Shown in pieces: positions 9,991 through 21,800 of a stretch of 64,000 nt of DNA. Made by a program: the position numbers and the translations under genes. The notes beneath the pieces were generated by a model. That model was given only the letters and a program-made list of their open reading frames with translations, made no database searches and was not told the origin of the DNA. Positions within the stretch are counted from its first letter, which is position 1; each line of letters begins with the position of its first letter. This DNA is from Morella rubra (Eukaryota > Streptophyta > Magnoliopsida > Fagales > Myricaceae), in the NCBI GenBank assembly GCA_003952965.2, contig RXIC02000511.1, positions 62,001 through 126,000 on the forward strand. Reading direction: 5' to 3'.

Positions 9991-11025
9991 TTCCTAGGCT
10001 TAGAAGTTGGGAAGTTTCTGTCAATATTTGTATCTCATTTCGCTTCCTTTTGTCAATAGAAAAGTTAAAGAAAATTTTGCCTGCTCTCCCAAATGTGAAG
10101 AAATACCATCAATTCTTGTCGTTAGGGAATTTTCTTTATCCCCTGCTTCTGCTTATGGCCGATTCATTTGTTTCAAAACAAGGAACTTTTTCAGCTGTCC
10201 CGAAAAGGACTGGTTTAAGATGGTCAATTCTTGGGGTGAAAGAAAAATTTTCGCCATGCGCAGAGGTCTTTGTTTGTGACAGCACGAAGTTTATACGGAG
10301 AAATCAAACCAAAAAGTCGAGAGGTTTTGGCAACAGGGTTACAAACAACATGATGTTGAAGAAAAAGCACGAACTTTTTTATTGTCTTGGAATTTAAGCG
10401 TGATTATGGGTATTAAACTGTTCTTGAATTTGTATCAGAGCTTTTGGTCTCGCGATATCGTTTTCTGATCTTGCCATCATTTTCGCATACATCCTTCGCA
10501 ACTTTGCTGTCAGCTTACCTATTATACCTATCACCCTATGACTTCTCATAGGCATTCAAACTATTTGTCAGGGGAATAATGTTGGCTCCATCATGAGCTT
10601 CGTAACGGACCTCTTACATTTGTTCCGAGGGAATTCGCGAGTCCTGGTGAAGATACAAATATCTTTGCAATCCCATTGAGACGTGAATTATTTGGGACTG
10701 GAAAATTATATGCTGTCCTGTTGGAACTAATCCTGCACAAAGAAGTGGCCTTTGCCACAAAACTGAGATTACTTCAAACAAAGAATATGTGACGTAGCAT
10801 GAACTGACAAAGTTATAACAGGATACAATGGTGAAGCAAAATGAGCCCCTCAAGATACCCATAAGTGGATGGAGGGTGCATAATCTTATAGGCCACTATT
10901 ATACAGCAAAACAGTGCTAATACTATTGACAAAAAGCAAGCTATATGCCAAATTTACTACAGACAAGACGCTCTTATCAGCTAACTATTTGTTATATCTG
11001 TTTCATATGGTAATATGTGACAAGA
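9991..11025. other. Convergent intergenic region, HEM4 gene to MOL1
   Basis: This holds the 3' ends of two convergent genes. Short open frames (10007-10397 plus, 10614-10862 minus) show no family resemblance. The string GTATCAGAGC near 10432 resembles the primer-binding site of LTR elements, but no LTR or coding remnant surrounds it. Confidence 0.4.
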
Positions 11026-14000
11026 TTATAGCCCTCCTGCTTTAGAACTGTTGTTGTTGTCTTGTGGCTTCAACCCAGATAAAAGCTTCACTGCATCTTC
11101 CATGGATGGCCGATCAGAAGTCCTACTCCTGGTACAGAGCAAAGCAACTTCAAGAACCAATTTGATCTCCTCTATCACAGAGGTTTTAGAGTCAACTTCA
11201 TTCTCCTTGTAAATTTCTCTCAATAGAACCTCCCTTGGCTTGCCATGTATGCTTGTTCCAGCATTTGTCAACTTGCCATTTGTTAAAATTTCCACAATGA
11301 TCTCTCCAAAGTTGTAAACGTCCATATAAAGCTCATCTTTTATGGCATTGTTAGATTCACCTGTGCAGAGACACAAAGAACGTTGAGGACTGCTAGTTCC
11401 TGAATAGAGACTCAGAATAAATAAAATCAATGGAGGCTGAGATGTACTTGTATTTGTCTCTTCCAAATGTCTTTTATCGTCTCTGTAGGCAAAATGGACT
11501 GGTCTTGATGCTCTATTTTAAAGTAGTGAACTACGGTGCTATTCTTGATTTTGTTCTGCGATTGCCAAGGCATAATATTCTTGATACTTTTTGACTTAAC
11601 ACTCGACAACTTTCTTGGTTGGACCTTTAGTGATTCCTTTCAAGGCCTATAAAGTATATAACCAGGTTGTACAGACATACTCTGTGATCTGGGAATGTTG
11701 GGTGAAAGCGTTTATTTGTTTGTTTTACCCAAAGGAACGAGATATTTACAGAAAAGTATTTGATATAACAAGTACTGGATCGAAGAATGATGTATAGTTG
11801 TGCATACCTGTTTCCCTGTTGGAAGCTGCTGGAAATGGACCTTTATTCAACTGTAACAGATATTTGAACCCAAATTCTGCCAAGTGGGGTTCCATGTTTT
11901 CGTCGAACACTATGTTAGCTGACTTCAAGTCTCCATGAGGAATCGCTGGAAAACAGTCATGGTGAAGGAAGCAAAGTCCCTTTGCAATCCCAAGCATAAT
12001 TCTGTACTTGGCTGCCCATTCCCTTTTCATTCTTATTTTCTCAGCTAAATTACCATTAGGCAAGTAATCATACAACACATAAGCCAAATGCTTGTTGTAG
12101 CAAAATCCCAGCAATCTAATCAAATTCTTGTGCCTTGCATTTCCCACTCGTGTTATAAATTCTGACATGGCTCTCATTCTCTTCGCTTCCCATTCAATTT
12201 TCCTCACCAAAACAGTTATACCTGTGGGCAGGACTGTTTTGCAAGCTGAAGCTGATGGTGCTCGAACAGTTTCTTTGGATTCTGTAGAACTGAAGCTCCT
12301 CAAAAAATCGTTCGCTGTGAATCGAGGGAGTCCAAGAAACGAGACCATCTTCCACTGGCCTTTAAATCCTCTATGGAAATAAACCATACCGGAAACTGAA
12401 GCTGCGATGAATATAACCAGTCCTGCACAAAGTAGCAGGACCCAGAAAAGCTTCCCTGTGCCTCTGCTTCCCAATATTGCCGTTGAACCAGGACATCGTC
12501 TCAGGGGGGCTCCACATAGTTGAGGATTTCCAACAAATGCGCTGCTAGCCATTGATCTAAATAACTTCTCTGCGGGAATGGAACCGGTGATATCATTGAA
12601 AGACACATTCAGCACCAGTAAGCTTGAAGAAGTACCAAACTTCACAGGTATTGAGCCATTGAAACTATTGTGTGATAGGTCTAGGACGCTAAGAGCAGGA
12701 AGACTAGCGAACTCTTCGGGTATAGGGCCTGACAAATTATTGTTTGCTAAGTCCATCGTCTCCAGAGCCCGGCAATTAGAAACACTTTTTGGAACAGTTC
12801 CTGATAAATTGTTCATGTTGAGTTCGACAACAGAAATGGATTTGCAATATTGGAATGGAGGAAGATTGCCTGAGATACCACAATAGGATGCTGAAAAGTT
12901 CTGAAGCTGAGGCAAAGACCATGTTTGTCCAGGGATTATGCCTCCTAATTCTGGGTTGCTAGAGATATTGATATACTGAAGCTTGGAAGCTTGGGATATA
13001 TCTGCGGGAATCCCACCCGTAAACTTGTTCCTGGACAGGTCCAGGTAAGTGATATCAAAAATATGGCTGAATAAAGGGATCTCACCTGAGAATGAATTAT
13101 CTTCAAGTCGAATTCGAACAAGTGAAGAACAATTTGAGAGAGTTGGTGAGAGACTGCCACTAAAATTATTCGAGAACAAGATCAACTTGAAGAGCATGCC
13201 TCCTGAACATATATCAGGAGGAATGCTGCCAATGAAGTTGTTCGTGGAAACATCCACCCACTTGAGTTTTGAGTTTCTGCCCAAGCTCTGGGGAAGTGGC
13301 CCAGAGAAAAAGTTGTTCCATATGAGGAGAGTTTCCAGAGATGGAAGTTCTGCGATGCCTTCTGGGACAGTACCATTCATCTCATTGTACATAAGACTCA
13401 GCAGTCTCAGGTTCTTCAACTCGGCAAAGGTCTCAGGTATAGGCCCAGAAATTTGGTTATCAGAAAGATCCAAACTTGTGAGAGGCGTGATTCTGCTGAA
13501 CTCCGATGGAATCAATCCCGTGAGCTGGTTTCTGAAGAGGAAGAGCGACTGCAGCTTGGTGAGATTGGAGAGCTGCCTTGGTATTTGGCCAGAGAGATTT
13601 GCACCAGCAATATCGAGATACTGAAGCTCACTCATGTTACCCAACTGCCATGGTAGACTTCCTTGGTAAGTGTTGTAGCCAATCTCCATATGAGTCACCG
13701 TTTTCAATTTACCCAGTTCTGGGGGTATATCACCACTGAGAAAATTTCCAGCCAAGTGAATAAACTCAAGGCTCTTGAAAGAACCATATTCTGGTGGAAT
13801 TGGCCCCTTGAAATAGCTTCCAGCAAAATTAAGTACCTTGAGATAGTCTAGCTGGGAAACTTCAACAGGCAATGGCCCTGAAAAGCTGTTGCTGAAGGCA
13901 TCAAACACAACCAGGTTCCGGAGACGAGATATTCCGCCAGGAAAGTGGCCAGAAAAATTGTTTCTTCTGATATCTAAGCTTCTTAGAGTGGTGAGGTTGA

Positions 14001-14364
14001 AAATTTCAACAGGAAGCTGCCCAGAGAAAGAGTTGTGGCTGAGGTTGAGACCAACAAGCTCAGTGAAAACATTGAATTGATTCCCGGACATTACACCAGC
14101 AAGATGCTTCATGGACAGGTCTAAACCAATAACAACAGAGTTGTTCTTGTCGCAAGTGACGCCAGACCAAGAACATGCATATACTTCTCCAGGTGCTGCA
14201 TTGCCTCGAGGAGGCACGAGCCAGTCATTCAAATTGTGATAATCATCAACAAGCTCGGACTTTAAACTCAGAAGGGCCTCCGAGTAGGGATCAGCTGCCG
14301 AGGCCGCTAAGATGAAAAAGAAAGTAAGAAGAAGCTTGTTAGACAAGCACTGGAAAATCTCCAT
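11026..14364 (-). CDS. MOL1: LRR receptor-like kinase, MOL1 type (predicted pseudokinase)
   Basis: Two exons, 14364-11808 and 11360-11026, joined phase 1, code for 963 aa. The protein closely follows Arabidopsis MOL1 (MORE LATERAL GROWTH1), an LRR-XI receptor related to PXY/TDR that restrains cambium activity. Order: signal peptide (about 1-23, LLLTFFFILAASAA); N-terminal LRR cap with DPYSEALLSLKSELVDDYHN and CSWSGVTC; about 20 LRRs (about 80-600, e.g. HMEIGYNTYQGSLPWQLGNM); transmembrane helix about 640-662; kinase domain about 700-950. The VRK lysine (about 720) is kept, but the Gly-rich loop is not recognisable, the catalytic loop reads HGDLKSAN instead of HRDLKxxN, and DFG is replaced by EFG. 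Catalysis is therefore doubtful; signalling may depend on partners, as in other atypical RLKs. The final exon holds kinase subdomains IX-XI (DRPSMEDAVKLLSGLKP). Start at 14364 gives a normal signal peptide. Confidence 0.93.
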
Positions 14365-14428
14365 TGGAACTCGCAGTGCATGAGAAAAGGGACAATCGTG
14401 AACCCTCCAGCAAAAGAAAACCGTCCCA

Positions 14429-14436
14429 GTTTATAA
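14429..14436 (-). promoter_or_regulatory. Possible TATA box of MOL1
   Basis: On the minus strand TATAAACT lies about 65-70 bp upstream of the ATG. This is close but possible if the leader is short. Confidence 0.35.
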
Positions 14437-15610
14437 TAAGTTACTATCCAGTATTTGTTTTGTTCCGAAAGGAATTCATGGGGACTAGAGAAAGCAAGTT
14501 CAACTGTGCATAAAAGGATAGAGACTGAGTGAATGCCCTGTACAGTGATTAGTTTGATATGAGAACATAGTTGGTTTGCTTTTTGAGAAAAGAGGGGACC
14601 TTCGTGCGTTTGTTTGGTTGGATGGTGTTGGCCATTAGGGAATAAAGCTTTTATATCTGGGGCCATCTTTTTCTACCTTTTCACTGGAGCGAATCCCATA
14701 AATAAGTAAGTAGCTGTGACCAATTTTTTGAATTGGTATTTGAACACTGTGGGACACGATGGAGAATCATCTGTAACCATGTTTTATCTCTTACGTAATA
14801 AATAAATAAAAAGTATAGATTGCCTAGAAAAAAAAATAAAAAGTATAGATTAAAGCTGTCTTGTGTGATCTTTGTTACAGATTGAAGCAAATTGCTGAAT
14901 TTTACGTAGGCTGCAGCATTATGTGAGAAAGGCATAGAATGAAGATGAAGGAGAGTTCTCTCTGTTGCCATATTACCCCCATTGGCTTCTTTCAACTATT
15001 ATTTTATTTGTTACCGTTTTCCTTTTCATCGTCCATTAATTATTTCTGTAATCATGAAGCATAATGCATGGGGATAAAGAACGTGAAAGGAATATTATGG
15101 TATGATTGTGTTACCACCGAAAAGATTTCAGCACAGCTGCGCCAACTCCACAGATACACAAATAATCTTTTTCTGTTCATTTCATTGCTAGTGCAAGAAC
15201 CAGAGAGTTACAAACGATGCTCTTATGTTACTTTCTTGGGGATTTCGGGGAAAAAACCTGGATACTCTTCCGTTTATGGAGGGATTTGCATATCAACCAT
15301 TGATCCCTCTTATTCTTGATTGCCAATATATTAATTGAAATTATTAAATTTTGAACTTTTAGAAGAAAAAGAAGAAGAAATTTATTGGGGTATCAAATCA
15401 GGGTAGGCAAATTCCCTAATGCCCAAACCTAACGTATCAAATTCCATCTAGTATTTTTTTCATATAAAAAACAAGAACAAAACATTAGAGAACAAATCCC
15501 ATCTAGTAGTTTCAAACACCAGATGTATTTTTACATAGAGTCATGATTGGTCCTACAGAAAAATTTTCTTTTCAAAGGAATAAAATGGCAAAAGAATAAC
15601 CCTCATGAGT
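14437..15610. other. MOL1 upstream region
   Basis: AT-rich promoter-side sequence. A direct repeat with AATAAAAAGTATAGATT occurs at about 14807 and 14835. No gene is recognised; short open frames at 14681-14995 and 15068-15319 have no family resemblance. Confidence 0.35.
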
Positions 15611-15624
15611 ACAGAGGCCTTAAG

Positions 15625-15875
15625 TATTTTTTTTCTTTTTAACGAAAAAGTGGATATCTGCATTCTATCACGGGAGAAAAAATACAGTGAGAAATTGCTC
15701 TAGAGAGTGATGTCCCTACTAATATAACCATATGAAGTTACAAGGAACACAGGCATCGGCCCACAACCAACAAAACAGAAAATGAAAAATAACAACATAA
15801 ATGGAAATAAAACAATGAGAGGAGCGGAGCAAGCCGAAGGCCGCACGCGCCGACCAGTTGCCTCCGAGAATTTTT
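15625..15875 (-). mobile_element. Possible retroelement 3' end (minus strand)
   Basis: Read on the minus strand, a non-coding body (with GTGGGCCGATGCCTGTGTTC) ends in an A-rich tail (plus-strand T-rich 15629-15640). The layout is that of a LINE/SINE 3' terminus. There is no coding remnant and no clear target duplication, so the call is weak. Confidence 0.3.
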
Positions 15876-18803
15876 CATCCAGATTAATGGAGGTGGGTTT
15901 AACAAAGCTAAAATAATCTAATTATTCAGAAAAATGGCAAAAGAATCGAAGAAAATTAAACATAATTTAATTGTTGGGATATAGCCAATGATCAGGACCG
16001 TGCAGCTGGGGTGTATCGAACTCCCACGGATTTTAATGTATGTCTGTATATGTAGACAAGAGTAAGGGTTTGTCAGGATTTACCAAAGCTTTTGAAGTGA
16101 CAGAGACAGCAGGACGTGCAGGGAAGGTAAAGCCTAAAGACAAGGGTTACGATAAAAGCAATTGCCTTTTTCTTGATATATGATGAGATAACTCTTTTGT
16201 GTCCTTGAAGGACAAAAAAAGGCAATTCCTTGACATGAGTGAGCCTTGGCAGTGATTCCCCTCTTATCGTGGTACAAAATCCCAGATATGTAATAAATCT
16301 TTCCCATCGGAAGTATTTAACAAAAACGGAAAATAATAAATAAACAAGTTATATATATAAATCCCTGCTATCTGGGATTGCTTGGAGGATTTGATTTGTT
16401 GTTAAAGAGACAAATACAAAATGTAAGAGATCCAAAGTAGCCGTTACAAATGCATTTGATTGTGAATATAGTTTTTGAAACTTTTGTTTGAATAAGGATG
16501 TTAATTCATTGCATTGTTCTTTGAGCACTGGATTCGGACGAAACCTGGTTCAATTGATAATAACAAATTTTATACTCTCAAACTAACTCCACAAACTAAA
16601 GATCAATTAAGTTAAGGGCTTATTTACAAGCGCTAAAATTCGAATGCATGCTCATCTATTGAATAAGACTCGTTCATAAGTGAAAGTCTTATCCTTCTTA
16701 CTAATAATTTAATTATTATTTTTTGCGGCAACAGTTTTAAAATTAAACTATATAATTAAAAGTTAGCTCAGTAAAACCTAAATAGATTGAAGAGGGGGGG
16801 AGTAAAGATGTTAAACTTTGAAAAAAGAAGAAAAAACAACTCCCATTGGATAAGCTATGTTATGGGGAGACTGCATAAGATGCATGCCAACTCTTCACAC
16901 TATCAGTGGCCATAGCGGTGAAGGGAAATGTCCTGCAATTCAATGCGAAACCAAATTTCGTCCTTTGCTTTCGTTTACACTGAAAGCTTGGACCAAATAA
17001 ACCCCCATGCTTTAATGTATGTCATAAGAAAAAGTGGGCTGGTAATCAATTTTGTTCTGGTACTCTCACGAGAGAGAGACCTGCAATTCTTCACAGTGCT
17101 TCCGTGAGAACTTAATTTGCAAGTTCATGTGAATTTCATCCATACATGGAGGGTAATAAATAAAGTCCAAGTTGCTCTTCCTCTCCTCTTCCATATCTCC
17201 CAGCCCAGTGGAAATTTCCTTTCCCTTCCATTCAGGCTTATTTTTTAACCAACATACTTTCTGGACAGGAGATAGTGTTCTTGGAGAAAGGGGGAAGATT
17301 CTTAGATCCACTACAAAGGAATGTTTGCCAAATTTATCTTGTATATAGATTTTGCTTGGACAACGGTTCTACTCTCTTTTTCGTACCTTTACTGATCAGT
17401 CAAGGAATTGTGTGGAAAAAGGCAGAAAGAATTCCCCAAGAAATTTCCCAAAGACGGGTCTGAAAAAGACACCGCACCAACCGTGCGGCCATAGGCAGAG
17501 AGAGGAACACATCTTTTTATGGAGGGAGAGAGAGAGAGGACTTCACTTGAATTTGATTCCCATTAGAGTCAAAAGAGTAGGAGTTTATGCTGGATTTGAT
17601 ATCATTTAGTATAATCATAAGAAAAAGTACAAAGAATTTTTTCTTTTTAACATTTCATATCATAAAGCAACCACCCATGTTCTCCTTTCTTCCTTTGCTT
17701 CTTTTAGTTCTTTTTCAGCATGTGGGCACCACCCATACAATCAAAAAGACCACTGCTAACCTCGAATTAGGAGCTGTTATGGATAACATAACGGCAAATT
17801 TGGACTTCCTCAGGGCCATAAACTAAAGAGGGGTGAAACATCTAGTCAAAAATATTTGGTGGTGCAGAAACTAATGAAACTCAACGGATATGCATTCAGC
17901 AAACAAAAGCATCAATCATGCAGAGTGGGTGGAGTTAGTAAAGTGATTGAAGGAAGGGACCCTCTTCCCTTACTTTCTCTTCTTCAGAAATCTTTCTAAT
18001 TACTCCTTTCGTTTGCTCAAGAAAGCAAAAGAACCAAGTGAGAACACCATGCATGGTGGCAAAGCCAGGATCAAGTTCTTCCATATATAATCTGATTACC
18101 TAGGGACTTGGAAGTAAACTTTGATGAAATCTGAAACCCCATGCCATTGTTAAAAGTGATTGGTGAAGACCACCTAAACGAACAGTCCAAAGGGACCTGA
18201 CTAATTCAAGCCGAACGATAGCGGCTTAAAGTTAAGCTTGTCACAAGCAGTGCCACTGCTCGCGTGGCAGTGTCATTAAGGACTTTAAACCTCCATTCCC
18301 AATTGATACATTCAGTAGAACAAAGCCGTTGAGTGAAGGAGACCAACGATGCCATATAGGATAGGAATGGAAAAATAGAAAAGCATCAAATCTTAGTTTG
18401 TGTGGAGGAAACAACAGCTAGTGTTAGCGTTAGCTCATACAGTATTGGGTTCTTTTATGGCCTTCAGAAAAATTAATCAATTAGATTGTTCCAGGTTTCT
18501 ATTTCCCTTTGTGCTTTCTTGGAAGTCTTGTTGTTTTCTCCTGTAAGTTCTCCAAGTGAATCTTTAAGTAAAATTTATTTCAATTAAAACGAAGAGAATT
18601 ATAGGACCAAAAAAAAAGAAAGGTACAAGCGGAAAAAGCAGACATATGAAGGCTTTCCATTCCACTATCACTTAATTTTAAATGTCAAATCTCTTTTGTG
18701 ATGGTGCAGTATACATAGACTGGAAAACAATAGAAAAAGGACCCTAAGTAATGACATCAACAACAAAGACAATATGATTAAAGAATGTTGGTGGACGAAA
18801 ACC
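15876..18803. other. Gene-free stretch 3' of the EDR2-like gene
   Basis: About 2.9 kb with no gene I can support. A small frame beginning at 17676 would encode a hydrophobic, signal-peptide-like N terminus (SFLPLLLLVLFQHVGTTHT) but stops after 49 codons and resembles no secreted peptide family I know. The near palindrome CAGTGCCACTGC...GTGGCAGTG near 18249 could form a short hairpin. The 3'UTR of the EDR2-like gene must lie just left of 18804. Confidence 0.35.
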
Positions 18804-21800
18804 TCAAACCTCCAACTCCACAGCGGAGTCAGGCCTCAGACGATTTAGTCGAACAGTACCAAGAATGTACTCAGGCAACTCTGCTTCCTCCTTTGCCTGC
18901 AATAAACATTTTTCAGTATCCTGTCGTGTATGAAATGCATGAATGCGTGGTTAGCAATGAAGAAATCTAGCTTTGGTGTGTCATTTTTTTTTTTTTAATA
19001 AGCAAGTTAAAGTTTTATTAAAAGAGGAAACAAACTAAACATGTCAACAGTACAAAAGACTATACTTAAAACACCTAACACAAACAAGCTAAAAAACTAA
19101 AAAAATCTGGAAAACCAGAAAAGGGAGAACCGAACACCGCATTGGCCCAGAGACAAAGAGACTGCAACATAAAACCCCTTAAACTATCCATAGACTGATC
19201 CGTATCTTCAAAGCATCTGTTGTTGCTCTCCCTCCACAAGCTCCACCATATACAAGCACGAATCATTCTCCACACTCCCAAAGCAATAGGGTTGTCGAAC
19301 TTCTTTTTCCAACACCTCGACACATCAATCACCTTCCTAGGCATAACCCAAGGAAGGTTTAGAATGCAAAGAATGTAAGACCACAACCCTCTAGCCACCG
19401 GATAATGAAGCAAAAGGTGATCCACCGACTCCCCCTCACTCTTGCATAGGTAGCACCAGTCTATCAAGTAAAGGCCTCACCTCCTTAAGTTATCAATAGT
19501 TAAAATTTTCCCTAGAGCTGCCTTCCAATCAAAGAAAGAGACTCTAGAGGGAGCTGAAGGCTATGTTTGTTTTGATCTCAAAACGTTTTTAAAAAATTTT
19601 CATAATAACTTTTTCATCAATTCAATACCTTTTTACAAATTTCAACAACTTTTAACAAATTTTTTTACAATCCAATAACTTTTAACAAACTTTTCACCAT
19701 TCCCAAAATAATCTACACTACCTCCCAAAAAACAAACACAAAAATTGTTTTTAAAACCAAACCAAACATAGCAGAAGCCTTCCAACACTGTTTCCAAGGT
19801 AAACCCCTGGCAGAACCTCTATAGGAGCCCGTACAATGACTTGACTAAGAAGACTCCATTTTTGGAACACCACCTCAACTTATCTACCTCTCCCCTCCTT
19901 ATAACCTTCCCATACAGCGTGGAGTAAAAGGCTGAGAAATCGTCCGCCTCCCAATCATTGGCAGTTATAGAGAACTGAACATTCCAAACAACAGCTCCGG
20001 ACCCTCCCTCCAAATAATCCGCCACCATCGCATCCTGGTTCCGGGCCAATGAAAATAGCAAAGGGAATGCAATCCTCAAGGGTCGCTTGCCTCTTTAGTG
20101 TGTCATTCATTATCCAGTTTGTCTTAACCCACAACCTCACCCTTCATCCCAATCTTAAACACAAACTATTTAAAATAGACACCTAGCCGCAACTCACAAG
20201 CTTATAATCCAATGGAGCGTTAAGGTGGCTGCCAACTCAAGTGCATGCTTCATTGGTAATAAGAAGTCTTTGGATCATTATTGTTAATCTAGTCACTTGT
20301 GTTTTGACTTATAAGCCGTGCCTTGACTCTTTGAAGTTGTCATAGAGTTAGTTGTGAGCCTAATGTAAATATTTGAAGGCAGAAGTAGATCATCATTTGA
20401 ATATTTGATATACTTTTGATATAGGAATTAGTTGAGCCTAGCTCCCTTTTGATTATTCTCTTGTGTTGTATTCTTCAGGTTTTCTTTGTTTGTTGCAACA
20501 TTGATCATATTTAATGCAGCACTACACCAGAAAATGTGGCCATTTGTAGCTGAATTGATGAGTGAATGCAAAAAGTAGGATGGGGGAGAATCATTAGCAA
20601 AATTCGGTTCAATCACCATCTAAATTACAAGCAGAGCAAAATAACAGCACAACCATTCCAATTTTATAACAGCAGAAGAACAGTCTATCACGAAAGAAGA
20701 TTATGTTCCAAAATCTGTTGAAATCGTAAACGTGCAGACCTCAATTGACATTGCAAGATGAACAGATAGTAAAGTTCAGGACATCCACAACGTCAAACAC
20801 ACAACAGATGAAAAACAATAAGTTGATGACAGAGGAAGAATACTGCTTTTGACAACGTAACCATCAGATATGGACAAACCTCGATCAAAATTGCTAGGTC
20901 AACGACTATGCTTGTAACATATCCAAGAACAAGGCCAATGACACCCCTTGCTACAGATGATGAACCGATATCCACATCAATCTGCAAAAAGGGAATTTGT
21001 GTGGTCATTTTTGGATTTAGGAATATAAGCAGCAACCAGCAGAACAAGAAGTCCTGAATCTTGCATTCCAACTAAATGTGACATATATTGGCAATGCAAG
21101 TAATTATGCTGTTTTTACTAGTCTTTAGGTATCTGTATGAGTGTGGCAAGATATTCATAAGATAGACATTGCAAGAGATTACACATGTAATAGACTGCTA
21201 GAGAAGGAAACAGTCAGAATAAATTTATGATCAAAACCCAAGTAGCCAAACACTCTAAAAACTGAAAGGTCTTAACAAAAAAAAAAAAACTTAGGCCGGG
21301 GTGGGGGAGGGAGGAAAGACAGCGAGATAGAAAGAGAGAGAACACAGAGTAAAAGTGGTTTAGTGGGAAGAGAGAACAAAGGCAGCGGGGAAACACATAC
21401 AAGAGTACTCACCTTGTTCTTTCACTCAGTTTGACAGTACTCCCTAAAATTGTGTACTAGTTTTCATGGTTTATACTATTCAATTAAATTCACCCCAGAA
21501 AAAGATGTAGTGTCATCAGCTGGAAGAAAATTTCAGAACTTTTACCTCCAGAAAGTTGTCTTGCCTGAAATATCTGCACGTGACAGCTTTCCCCAGTAAG
21601 CAAGCTTTAGTGCCGACAGCCCGCTTGACCATCCAATACCCCTGTACCCCAAACAAACAATTAGTTGCTCAACTCCCTCGAGGGAAAAACTGAATAAGCC
21701 ACATCGATTCTCCCTTATATTTATACTTGAGCATTCTATACCTCAACAATACTTGGAATAAGTTTAAATCTTGCATCCCGAAACATGTCACTTCCATCCA

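Noticed and set aside
10427..10440. GTATCAGAGC, like the tRNA-Met primer-binding site of LTR retrotransposons
   Set aside because: No LTR, gag/pol remnant or second LTR was found around it; ten bases can occur by chance.
17676..17826. A 49-codon frame with a signal-peptide-like start
   Set aside because: No known secreted peptide family, no conserved C-terminal peptide motif and no gene context; may be chance.
18249..18275. Short hairpin around GTGCCACTGC...GTGGCAGTG as a possible miRNA
   Set aside because: The stem is too short and imperfect for a plant pre-miRNA.
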